Positions 1-6,353 of a DNA stretch of 13,792 nucleotides are shown here, piece by piece. Where the stretch lies: contig JAXMJH010000019.1 of assembly GCA_034376725.1 (NCBI GenBank), forward strand, positions 1 to 13,792. The letters are read 5' to 3'. The notes beneath the pieces are model-generated. The model ran no database searches. It saw nothing but the letters and a program-made list of their open reading frames with translations, and was not told the origin of the DNA. Source of the stretch: UBA11164 sp034376725 (GTDB lineage: Bacteria; Pseudomonadota; Gammaproteobacteria; Xanthomonadales; Xanthomonadaceae). The position numbers and the translations under genes were made by a program. Numbering within the stretch: the first letter of the stretch is position 1; each line of letters starts with the position of its first letter.

Positions 1-1
1 G

Positions 2-115
2 CCGATAGGCAGCCGCGATTCGAACGACCCATCCAGGCACGGGGGCGACGGCCCCCACGACGATGCCGAATATACGTTCGCGTTGATCTCAGCCAGCAAA
101 AACAGCTTGCGGTAG
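2..115 (+). CDS. Possible 3' end of a gene entering from the left
   Basis: Frame 2 of the plus strand is open from the window edge to a TAG at 113-115 and encodes 37 residues ending in EYTFALISASKNSLR. About 29 of the 37 codons end in G or C, as expected for coding sequence in this genome, and a gene ending here would be convergent with the next gene (stop at 165). The product cannot be recognised from this tail. Plus frame 1 is also open to 166-168 but has a weaker third-position bias, and one minus frame is open leftwards, so the call is tentative. Confidence 0.3.
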   Translation, partial: PIGSRDSNDPSRHGGDGPHDDAEYTFALISASKNSLR

Positions 116-164
116 GGGAGGAGTCCATATACGGGCTACTCAAGCGCGCAGACTGCGGTCTTGC

Positions 165-1073
165 CTAGTCTCCCCGCTCGACGCGGAGCCGCTGGCGGGT
201 ATCCGCCCCCGGCGGGCATTCGATCATATGCACCGGAACGCCGTGCGCCCCCAGCACTGCGCTCAACTGTCGCTGGCGACGTTGGAAGTGGGCGTACATC
301 GCCTCCCGGTGCCCGGTTGGGCAGTCGGCCGGACACAGCTCGCTGGCGCACCAGGCGTCGAACTCCGGCGCGCCCACAAACACTTTCCCATCGGCGTGAA
401 GCAGCACAGGTTCGGGTGGCGCATCCAGCCATTCCTCGGCCTCGGGCCCCAGCAGCGCGGCCTCCAGCAGCGGCCAAAGCGCGGTCAATCCTGCATGCTG
501 GTACTGCATGGCGGTCAACGCCAGCAAGTCGTGCAGACTGAGATAGCGCGCGTGCTCGACGCGGGCGCCGAACACCTCCTGAGCGAGCAGCGCGGTGCCG
601 GCACCGGCCATGCCGGTTTCCATCAGCACCTCTTCCATGCGCGAAGCGATCTCTGCCATGGCCGATTTCGGCGCCACCACCGTGATCGGCAGCAGGCGCA
701 GCGGCCCGCCGACCTGGTTGGCGTCGGGGCTGAGCGAGGCGGGCAATCGCCCCTGATGACTGCCGAATGCGACGACCGTCGAGCCGCCCTGACCGTCGGG
801 TGCCCGGATCAGCAGATCGCGCAGGGTGGCATGCACTGGCCAGCCGGGCCGCAGCAGCTCGGTCGGGTCGAAGTGCGCGCCCAGCACAGCCAGACCGCGC
901 CCGGCAATTTCCGGCACCAGCCGGGCCAGATCGGCCGCGATCGCTTCGACGAGCTCGGTCGCCGCGCGCTGCTCGACTACCAGCCGATCGGCCAGCGTCT
1001 GCGGCTGCAACTCGATGGCCAGCACGGCATGGCCATGGGGGAAGCGGTCGGGATTGGCAGATGGCACGCTCAT
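165..1073 (-). CDS. Conserved-looking protein of unknown function, cysteine cluster at C-terminus
   Basis: A 302-residue protein that I do not recognise. It has no signal peptide or clear transmembrane segment and is probably cytoplasmic. The middle holds a compact motif-like stretch, AHFDPTELLRPGWPVH (residues 66-81), and a Met/Ala-rich part around 136-165. All four cysteines lie in the last quarter: C242, C247 and C251 (spacing C-x4-C-x3-C, preceded by W241) and C286. That clustering could bind a metal or Fe-S cluster, but this is inference. The ATG at 1071-1073 has no Shine-Dalgarno sequence. A TGC-TATTCT extended -10-like element lies 9 bases upstream, so the mRNA could be nearly leaderless. 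The gene is divergent from the acyltransferase homologue with 72 bp between starts. Codon use matches its neighbours, and the longest competing opposite-strand frames look like shadows. Confidence 0.8.
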   Translation of the reverse strand: MSVPSANPDRFPHGHAVLAIELQPQTLADRLVVEQRAATELVEAIAADLARLVPEIAGRGLAVLGAHFDPTELLRPGWPVHATLRDLLIRAPDGQGGSTVVAFGSHQGRLPASLSPDANQVGGPLRLLPITVVAPKSAMAEIASRMEEVLMETGMAGAGTALLAQEVFGARVEHARYLSLHDLLALTAMQYQHAGLTALWPLLEAALLGPEAEEWLDAPPEPVLLHADGKVFVGAPEFDAWCASELCPADCPTGHREAMYAHFQRRQRQLSAVLGAHGVPVHMIECPPGADTRQRLRVERGD

Positions 1074-1145
1074 CGGGCGGCGAGAATAGCATCGGCGGCG
1101 TGATCGGGTGCGCTATGCTGCGCCCCGACCCGGACAACCCCGACC

Positions 1146-2045
1146 ATGGTCTGGCTGAAAACCGAACTGCGCGCCTTGCTTGAGTTCATCCTGCTGCCCG
1201 GCATGGCGGCCGTTCTGCCGTGGCCGATCTGCTTTCGGCTGTTTCGGCGGGTTGCCCGCTGGCGCTGGCTGTACCGGAGCCAGACCGACACTGCGCTGTC
1301 GGTGGCATCGCGTCATGTCCCGGTTGCCGATCCGGCGGATTGGGCGTGGCGCCACCGACTTTGCCTGTTGATCGACCATGGCGATTTCTGGTTGTCCCGG
1401 TTCCGTACCGACCGCTGGCGGCAGCGCTACCTGCGCCAGACCGGCGACTGGCCACCGTCTGGACGCGGCCATATGGTGCTGTTCTTCCACAGTGGCCCAG
1501 GCCTGTGGCCGGCCCGGGCACTGCGGGCGGCCGGTCACCGGGCTTCATTTCTGTCGGCGCGGCTGGAACGGCGGGCCATGGGCGGCAGCCGGCTGGGCCA
1601 CCGCTATGGTCGTGCCCGGCTCGACGAACTGGCCCGGGCGACCGGCTTGCCGGTCACCTCACCGCCAGGCGCCACGGCGCAGTGCCGAGCCATCCTCGCC
1701 GCCGGCGACAGCGTGCTCGGCATGCCCGATGTGCCGCCCGGCGAGACCCGCAGGGCGCAGCCGGTTCGGCTGTTTGGCCGCGCTGCCTGGTTTCCGGCCG
1801 GCCTGATCGAAGCGGCACGGCTCGCCGACGCGCCGGTGTTGCTGATCGATTTTCCGCCCGGCGTGGATGACGGCCTCCGGCACGTCCGCATCCTCGGGCA
1901 ATTCCAGCCGAACGATCCGGGCCTGCTGCAAACCATCGTCGACCACTGGCAGCAATCGTTGATCGAGGCCCCGTGGGCGTTCACGCTGTGGCCGATGTTC
2001 GAGGATTTCTTCAACCCGCCCCGGCCACCGTCCACGCCTCAGTAA
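1146..2045 (+). CDS. LpxL/HtrB-like lysophospholipid acyltransferase-family protein
   Basis: This 299-residue protein resembles the LPLAT family, which includes the Kdo2-lipid A acyltransferases LpxL/LpxM. Those enzymes transfer acyl chains at the cytoplasmic face of the inner membrane. Supporting features are a hydrophobic N-terminus (about residues 11-33, a likely membrane anchor), a strand followed by a catalytic-type histidine (LFFHSGPGLW, H115), a segment like the family's 'low-copy/GD..l..pD' region (LAAGDSVLGMPDVPP, D195), and a C-terminal APWAFTLWPMFEDFF resembling the family's final W-rich helix. The oddity is that the usual HX4D/E motif reads HSGPGL, so the acidic residue at +5 is leucine. 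The protein may use another acid, belong to a divergent subfamily, or be non-catalytic. There is no clear Shine-Dalgarno; a TATGCT -10-like box lies at 1114-1119. The 3' end overlaps the convergent glutaredoxin gene by 7 bp. Family level is fairly sure, substrate unknown. Confidence 0.75.
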   Translation: MVWLKTELRALLEFILLPGMAAVLPWPICFRLFRRVARWRWLYRSQTDTALSVASRHVPVADPADWAWRHRLCLLIDHGDFWLSRFRTDRWRQRYLRQTGDWPPSGRGHMVLFFHSGPGLWPARALRAAGHRASFLSARLERRAMGGSRLGHRYGRARLDELARATGLPVTSPPGATAQCRAILAAGDSVLGMPDVPPGETRRAQPVRLFGRAAWFPAGLIEAARLADAPVLLIDFPPGVDDGLRHVRILGQFQPNDPGLLQTIVDHWQQSLIEAPWAFTLWPMFEDFFNPPRPPSTPQ

Positions 2046-2968
2046 CGCGGCACCGAGCTGTCGATGCGCTGCGCCCAGGCGTCGATGCCGCCCTCGATGT
2101 TGAACACCTGACGAAAGCCCAGGCCGCGAAAATGCTCGGCCGCCTGCCGGCTGGAGTTGCCGAAGTGGCACAGGAACGCCAGCGGCCGGTCCTTGTCGCC
2201 CTGCGAGAGCCGGTCGATGCTGTCCTGGTCGAGAACTTCGTGCGGGCCGGTGAACGGCGCCGCAGCCCGTTCAACGGCCGGGCGGATGTCGATCACCTTG
2301 ATCTGGCCGTCGGCCATGCGCTGCTTCAGGTCTTCCACTTCCAGCGCCAGCACCGGCGGCGGCGCGTTCGGGTTGCTGATCGCAAGTCCCGCGCCGCGCA
2401 CATCCTCCACCCAGTCGATCTGAATGCCGTTGGCGCGCGGTGCGCTGGCCAGATCGAGGTGGAACTTCAAGCCGCCGGCCTCGGCAATGATTTCCTGGCC
2501 GGTGGTGGGCCGAAGCTGGAACTGCGCATTGAACTGCGGATCGACGCTCAGGTGCAGCCCCACGCCCGGCTCGACATCGGCCATGGCGTCGCCGATCGCC
2601 TTGGCGGCGGCCGGCGTGACGTGCAGCACCGGCGGCGTACGATCGGGCGCGGCCAGGCCCAACAGCTGGTGCAGCTCGCCGCTGTTGAGCAGTTGTTCGA
2701 TGATGTCGCTGCCGCCGACCAGTTCGCGCTCGATGTAGAGCTGGGGAATGGTCGGCCAGCTGCCGTAGACCTTGATGCCGTCGCGAATCTCCTCGTCGGA
2801 CAGCACATCGACCGTGGCGTAATCGACCGCCAGGCTGTCGAGGATGCCGATCGCCTTGGCGGAAAAACCGCAGCGCGGCGCGCCCGGCTCGCCCTTCATG
2901 AACAGGACGACGCGATTATCGGTCAGCAGATGTTCGATGCGTTGCTGGACCACGGGGGAAAGGGACAT
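2039..2968 (-). CDS. Grx4-type monothiol glutaredoxin fused to A-type Fe-S carrier-like and rhodanese domains
   Basis: A 309-residue three-domain protein. Residues 1-105 are a monothiol glutaredoxin of the Grx4/GrxD class with active site CGFS (33-36), the WPTIPQLYI cis-proline segment (71-79) and GGSD (85-88) for glutathione binding. Such proteins hold or transfer [2Fe-2S] clusters. Residues about 114-202 resemble the IscA/ErpA (HesB) fold: TPAAAKAIGDAM, GLHLSVDP, then GIQIDWVEDVRGAGLAISNPNAP. All ligand cysteines are missing. Residues about 207-309 are a GlpE-like rhodanese with active-site loop CHFGNSS (C267) and the ending IEGGIDAWAQ. C33 and C267 are the only cysteines in the protein. 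The start is supported by GGAG (complement of 2976-2979), 7 bases from the ATG. It probably acts in cytosolic Fe-S or sulfur trafficking; similar long Grx4 proteins are, from memory, known in Xanthomonadales. Domain calls at both ends are secure; the middle one is good but divergent. Confidence 0.93.
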   Translation of the reverse strand: MSLSPVVQQRIEHLLTDNRVVLFMKGEPGAPRCGFSAKAIGILDSLAVDYATVDVLSDEEIRDGIKVYGSWPTIPQLYIERELVGGSDIIEQLLNSGELHQLLGLAAPDRTPPVLHVTPAAAKAIGDAMADVEPGVGLHLSVDPQFNAQFQLRPTTGQEIIAEAGGLKFHLDLASAPRANGIQIDWVEDVRGAGLAISNPNAPPPVLALEVEDLKQRMADGQIKVIDIRPAVERAAAPFTGPHEVLDQDSIDRLSQGDKDRPLAFLCHFGNSSRQAAEHFRGLGFRQVFNIEGGIDAWAQRIDSSVPRY

Positions 2969-3272
2969 GGCGCGTCTCCGAGTCGATCAAACCGCCATTT
3001 TACCCCGGCCCGACCCGGCCGGCGTGAGCGCTGCGGGAGTCGACCTGGGCTGAACAGCGAATCGCGGATGGCGGAAACTGTGCGCCAGCAAGCATCATTT
3101 TCACATCATTGCTGCAAAAAGGTGACATCCACTACATATCAAGGTCGGAGACCGCCCGCAAAATCGGCCGTTCCACGAGGCCGCACGACGGTCGTGGAAG
3201 ACCCGCCCTGACGGCAGGGTGCCGGCACGGAGCGGAACACAACGGGGAGTGTTTTTTCGGAGATTGATCGCA
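2969..3272. promoter_or_regulatory. Divergent control region between the glutaredoxin fusion and the S8 protease
   Basis: These 304 bp hold no convincing gene. For the minus-strand glutaredoxin, TAAAAT (complement of 2997-3002) is a good -10 candidate and would start transcription about 20 bases before the ATG, but no good -35 is present 17 bp away. For the protease, an A/T-rich island at about 3090-3142 is the likeliest promoter; TTGCTG (3110-3115) and TACATA (3133-3138) are spaced by 17 bp but each matches consensus only half. This would give a leader over 100 bases long carrying the inverted repeats at 3171-3221 and a T6 run at 3252-3257. The protease ribosome binding site is GGAGA at 3259-3263. 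Confidence 0.35.
3171..3199. repeat. Nested inverted repeats in the protease leader
   Basis: TTCCACGA (3171-3178) is the exact inverse complement of TCGTGGAA (3192-3199), with 13 bases between them. Inside, CACGAC (3184-3189) pairs with GTCGTG (3191-3196). The right arm can therefore pair with only one of two left arms. A further hairpin, CGCCCTG/CAGGGTG with loop ACGG and one G-T pair, follows at 3204-3221. This could be an operator for a dimeric regulator (CACGA half sites) or alternative RNA structures upstream of the protease. Function is not established. Confidence 0.45.
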
Positions 3273-4433
3273 ATGAAGGGACGTCTGATTACCGCAGCAA
3301 TTCTGGTCGCGTTCTCAGCCTCGGGCTGGGCCTCGGAGCTTCGCCGGGTCGCTGAACCGATCAAGGGTCAATATATCGTCGTACTCAAGGATGAGGCGCA
3401 GCTGAGCACGAAGGAGCGCGGCAAAAAGGCGATGGACCGGATCGCCGATGTGGCCATCGCTCATGGCCTGAAGGTGGACATGGCCTACGAGCATGCGCTC
3501 CAGGGCTTCGTCACCCGCGGCAATGAAGCATCCATGAAGCGTCTGATGAAAGACGAGCGCGTCGCGTTCATCGAGGAGGACGGCATGTCCTACCCCGGCG
3601 TCACCCAGACCGGCGCGACCTGGGGCATCGATCGCATCGACCAGCGCGACCGTCCGCTCAACGGCACCTACATCTACGACACCGGCGCCTCCAACGTCCG
3701 CGTTTACGTGATCGACAGCGGCATCCACGCCAGCCACACCCAGTTCGGTGGCCGGGTCAGTGGCGGCGCCACGGCGATCAGCGATGGCCGCGGCACCGGC
3801 GACTGCAACGGTCACGGCACCCACGTCGCCGGCACCATCGGCAGCGCCACCTATGGCGTGGCCAAGCAGGTTCTTTTGGTGCCGGTCCGGGTGTTCGGCT
3901 GCACCGGCGGTTCGGCCAACTCGACCATCGTGGCCGGCATCGACTGGGTGCGCAACAACCACGTCAAGCCGGCGGTGGTGAACATGAGCCTGGGCGGGCC
4001 GGCGGCTTCCACCATCGACACCGCGACCAACAACCTGATCAATGCCGGCGTCACCGTGGTCGTCGCCGCCGGCAACGACAACGCCGACGCCTGCAACTTC
4101 TCGCCGGCCCGCGTCGCCAACGCCATCACGGTCGGCTCGACCACATCGACCGATGCCCGCTCGTCGTTCTCGAACTTCGGCACCTGCGTGAACGTCTTCG
4201 CACCGGGTTCGTCGATACTCTCGACCTGGTGGACCAGCAACACCGCCACCAACACCATCAGCGGCACTTCGATGGCCTCCCCGCACGTGGCCGGTGAAGC
4301 GGCGCTGATCCTGGCCGTCACGCCGTCGGCCACTCCGGCGACGGTGCGCAACACCATCATCAACACCGCCACCACCAACCGGATCAGCAACGTCGGCAGC
4401 GGTTCGCCGAACCGTCTGCTGTTCACGCGCTGA
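3273..4433 (+). CDS. Secreted subtilisin-family (S8) serine protease, aqualysin/proteinase K type
   Basis: A 386-residue preproenzyme. Residues 1-20 form a Sec signal peptide ending SGWA; residues about 30-108 are an inhibitor I9 propeptide (QYIVVLKDEA ... VAFIEEDG); the mature domain starts near residue 112. The catalytic triad is D148 (VYVIDSG), H181 (CNGHGTHVAG) and S333 (GTSMASPH), with oxyanion N268 (AAGN). C178/C210 and C274/C305 match the spacing of the two disulfides of aqualysin I, and the C-terminus ends GSGSPNRLLFTR as that family does. It has no C-terminal PPC or other extension, so after propeptide removal it should be a compact, disulfide-stabilised extracellular protease of about 275 residues. 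The chosen start has GGAGA 9 bases upstream and begins the signal peptide; an in-frame ATG at 3219 would add 18 residues that spoil it. A strong hairpin follows the stop. Likely role: extracellular protein degradation. Confidence 0.96.
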   Translation: MKGRLITAAILVAFSASGWASELRRVAEPIKGQYIVVLKDEAQLSTKERGKKAMDRIADVAIAHGLKVDMAYEHALQGFVTRGNEASMKRLMKDERVAFIEEDGMSYPGVTQTGATWGIDRIDQRDRPLNGTYIYDTGASNVRVYVIDSGIHASHTQFGGRVSGGATAISDGRGTGDCNGHGTHVAGTIGSATYGVAKQVLLVPVRVFGCTGGSANSTIVAGIDWVRNNHVKPAVVNMSLGGPAASTIDTATNNLINAGVTVVVAAGNDNADACNFSPARVANAITVGSTTSTDARSSFSNFGTCVNVFAPGSSILSTWWTSNTATNTISGTSMASPHVAGEAALILAVTPSATPATVRNTIINTATTNRISNVGSGSPNRLLFTR

Positions 4434-4445
4434 GTCAGTAATGGC

Positions 4446-4474
4446 CTCGGCCCCGGGTTGCTCCCGGGGTCGAG
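4446..4474 (+). terminator. Strong hairpin after the protease gene
   Basis: A 12-bp stem (CTCGGCCCCGGG paired with CCCGGGGTCGAG, one G-T pair) with a 5-base loop TTGCT begins 13 bases after the protease stop codon. There is no T-run after it, so it is not a textbook intrinsic terminator. It may stop or stabilise transcripts arriving from either side of this convergent gap. Confidence 0.6.
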
Positions 4475-4534
4475 TGCCCTGCGGCCACGGCCGGCTTGCG
4501 GCAGGCATCGTTCCGCTATCGCATCTGCGTTACT

Positions 4535-4552
4535 GCGTCCGCGCGCGGACGC
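4535..4552. repeat. Perfect 18-bp palindrome in a convergent gap
   Basis: GCGTCCGCGCGCGGACGC is identical to its own inverse complement and can fold with a 7-bp stem and a CGCG loop. It lies 54 bases beyond the stop of the minus-strand metalloprotease, so it may be that gene's 3' hairpin; no T-run is present. The rest of the 172-bp gap (4434-4605) shows no gene that I would defend. Confidence 0.5.
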
Positions 4553-4605
4553 CTCGGCGGGTCAGCAGCGACCGTTGGCAACCGTGCTCGACATGCAAGC
4601 CGCGA

Positions 4606-5394
4606 TCAACCCGGCCCTGTCCTCGCCAGCAACCCTCGCAACGTCGATTTGAGCAATGCGCCGTTGTCCCGGAACCATTGCCGGTGGCCGCGCCAGTCAG
4701 CACAGCGGGCCTCGACTTCGCGCCAGAACTTCGTCGAATGGTTGCGCTGCAGAAGATGACAGAGTTCGTGAACGAGCACGTACTCGAACGCGGCCGGCGG
4801 CGCCAGCACCAATGCCAGATCCAGCGACACCGCATTGCCGGGCGCCAGCGATCCCCAGATCGAAGCCAGTGGCCTGATCCGGATCGCGCTTGGCGCGGCC
4901 GGCAGTCCGGGCAGGTAGCCGGGTAACCAGCGGCCGACATCGGCGCGCGCCTGAGCCAGGTAGAAATCGTGCAGCACACGCCGCGCAGTGGCATCGGTTG
5001 CCCGCTCGGGCAACTGGATGGCGAGATTGCCGTCGATCAACTCGGCCCGCGCGAAGCGACCGGACGACCACACGATGCCGACGCTTCCGCCACGCAGCGG
5101 CAGCGGGCCGGCGTGGCCGCGACCGAACGGCACAATGGCGGCCTGCGCCTGGATACGTTCGCGCAACTGGAGCATCAACCAATCGCGATGCTGATCGAGG
5201 AAGGCGTCGGCATCGCGCTCGCTGGCCGCGCGCGGCAGCGTCAGTCGCGCGCCGCGTTCGTCGACCATCAATCGCAAACGGCGGGCGCGCGGGTCGCGCA
5301 CCCGAAGAAGCTGGGTTTCAGCTCCACCTGGCAGCGCAAGCGTGGTCGTCTCGCGCTCGATGCGGCGGCGAGCTGGATTTCGTGGCAATGGCAT
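4606..5394 (-). CDS. YgjP-like (DUF45) zinc metallopeptidase
   Basis: A 262-residue protein of the YgjP/DUF45 family, related to SprT and M48-like metallopeptidases. The gluzincin-type motif HELCH (209-213) supplies two zinc-ligand histidines and the catalytic glutamate E210; H219 in the following NHSTKFW is the probable third ligand. WGSL (180-183) upstream is the family's conserved WGS element. The N-terminal half carries the arginine-rich RRLRLMVDERG strand typical of these proteins, and family length is normal (about 230-260). No signal peptide or membrane segment is seen, so it is presumably cytoplasmic. The cellular substrate of this family is poorly defined. The ATG at 5392-5394 has only a weak upstream ribosome site. 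It lies 50 bp downstream of rdgC on the same strand, so the two may be co-transcribed. Family assignment is confident; function beyond peptidase is not. Confidence 0.9.
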   Translation of the reverse strand: MPLPRNPARRRIERETTTLALPGGAETQLLRVRDPRARRLRLMVDERGARLTLPRAASERDADAFLDQHRDWLMLQLRERIQAQAAIVPFGRGHAGPLPLRGGSVGIVWSSGRFARAELIDGNLAIQLPERATDATARRVLHDFYLAQARADVGRWLPGYLPGLPAAPSAIRIRPLASIWGSLAPGNAVSLDLALVLAPPAAFEYVLVHELCHLLQRNHSTKFWREVEARCADWRGHRQWFRDNGALLKSTLRGLLARTGPG

Positions 5395-5444
5395 GGCTCA
5401 AGCGTGATCGAATTCCGGAAACCGTCAAGAGGCGGCGGTCACCG

Positions 5445-6353
5445 TCACTCCACCGCGCTGAGCCTGAATGCCTCGGCGAGCAGCGGAAAGACCCGCTTGA
5501 GCTCTCCGCTCATCAGCGCAAACCGCGCGTCGAGTTCGGCGGCGAGGCTGTCGCGCTCGGTGTTTTCCAGCGACTCCACAGCAGCATCGAGGAACTTGAG
5601 TTTGCGCAGCACCAGATCCTCGCCGAGCACGAAGCTCACCCGCTCATCGAGGGTGAGCGCAAGCCGACTCACCTGCTTGCCGGCTTCCAGATGCTTGGCG
5701 ATTTCGTCGGAGGTCAGCTCCTGACGCTGGCACTTGATCACAGCGCCGCGCTCGATCGAATCCTTGAGCTCGCACTCGTCGCCCAGCGTCATCCCGGCGG
5801 GCAGCGGCTCGCCGGCGATCCAGCCGGTCAGGACGGATCGCGGCGAGACCTCGGCATTCAGCGGCAGCGCCGGGAACGAGCCCAGCGCATTGCGCAGCTC
5901 GGAAACGGCGGCTTCGGCCTGCTTGCGGCTGGCGCTGTCGATGAACATGACCCGATGCTGGCGATCCAGATAGGCATCGGTACGTACCGGCCGCACGAAG
6001 GCGCGCGGCAGCAGGCTGTGCACCACATCGTCGCGAATGCGCTGACGGGCCCGGCCACCGGGCTTGCGGCCTTCGGCCTGCTCGATCTCGGCCAGCTTCT
6101 CGGCGACCGCCTCGTTGACTACCGAAGGCGGCAACAGGCGCTGCTCACCACCGACGGTCAGCCAGAGGCAGTCGCCCACGCCATGAGTGAGCATCTGTGC
6201 ATCGCGGCCGAGCGGCGGCACGAAGCCGGATGAGGCGAACTCCTGCGGGCCGACCGGTTTGAGACGGGCCTCGGCCAGCCGGTCTTCGATGTCGTCGAGC
6301 GCCGGATCCAGGCTGGCGGGGTAACGGAACAGCGTGAGATTGCGAAAAAACAT
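5445..6353 (-). CDS. rdgC: Recombination-associated protein RdgC
   Basis: A 302-residue protein that aligns along its whole length with E. coli RdgC (303 aa). RdgC is a ring-shaped dimeric nucleoid protein that binds double-stranded DNA without sequence preference and restrains RecA. Recognisable blocks are MFFRNLTLFRY at the N-terminus, GFVPPLGRDAQMLTH (about 44-58), HSLLPRAFVRP (about 113-123), ELTSDEIAKHLEAGK and a C-terminal LMSGELKRVFPLL. The start chosen begins at the family's MxFKNL-like N-terminus and has AGGAAG (complement of 6358-6363) 4 bases upstream; an in-frame ATG at 6404 would add 17 unrelated residues. It is the first gene of a probable two-gene unit with the YgjP-like peptidase. 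Nothing is missing or broken. Confidence 0.96.
   Translation of the reverse strand: MFFRNLTLFRYPASLDPALDDIEDRLAEARLKPVGPQEFASSGFVPPLGRDAQMLTHGVGDCLWLTVGGEQRLLPPSVVNEAVAEKLAEIEQAEGRKPGGRARQRIRDDVVHSLLPRAFVRPVRTDAYLDRQHRVMFIDSASRKQAEAAVSELRNALGSFPALPLNAEVSPRSVLTGWIAGEPLPAGMTLGDECELKDSIERGAVIKCQRQELTSDEIAKHLEAGKQVSRLALTLDERVSFVLGEDLVLRKLKFLDAAVESLENTERDSLAAELDARFALMSGELKRVFPLLAEAFRLSAVE

Noticed and set aside
1..40. GATTCGAAC, which looks like a tRNA T-loop
   Set aside because: The flanking 5-base stems do not pair on either strand and no acceptor stem can be drawn, so there is no tRNA.
41..56. GGGGGC-GACG-GCCCCC hairpin as a terminator
   Set aside because: It has no T-run and falls inside a plausible coding tail; a 6-bp GC stem is unremarkable at this base composition.
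147..163. AGAC/GTCT hairpin as terminator of the unknown gene or of the left-edge gene
   Set aside because: The stem is four base pairs plus a bulged extension, with no T-run on either strand.
1973..3211. 412-codon plus-strand frame antisense to the glutaredoxin fusion
   Set aside because: Same shadow effect; the fusion protein on the minus strand has three recognisable domains and a ribosome binding site.
3315..4508. 397-codon minus-strand frame antisense to the protease
   Set aside because: The product is a D/V/G/A-rich mirror of the protease with no start signal; the plus strand encodes an intact catalytic triad.
4890..6233. 447-codon plus-strand frame antisense to rdgC and the YgjP-like gene
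   Set aside because: It crosses two well-identified genes on the other strand and its product is arginine-rich and featureless.
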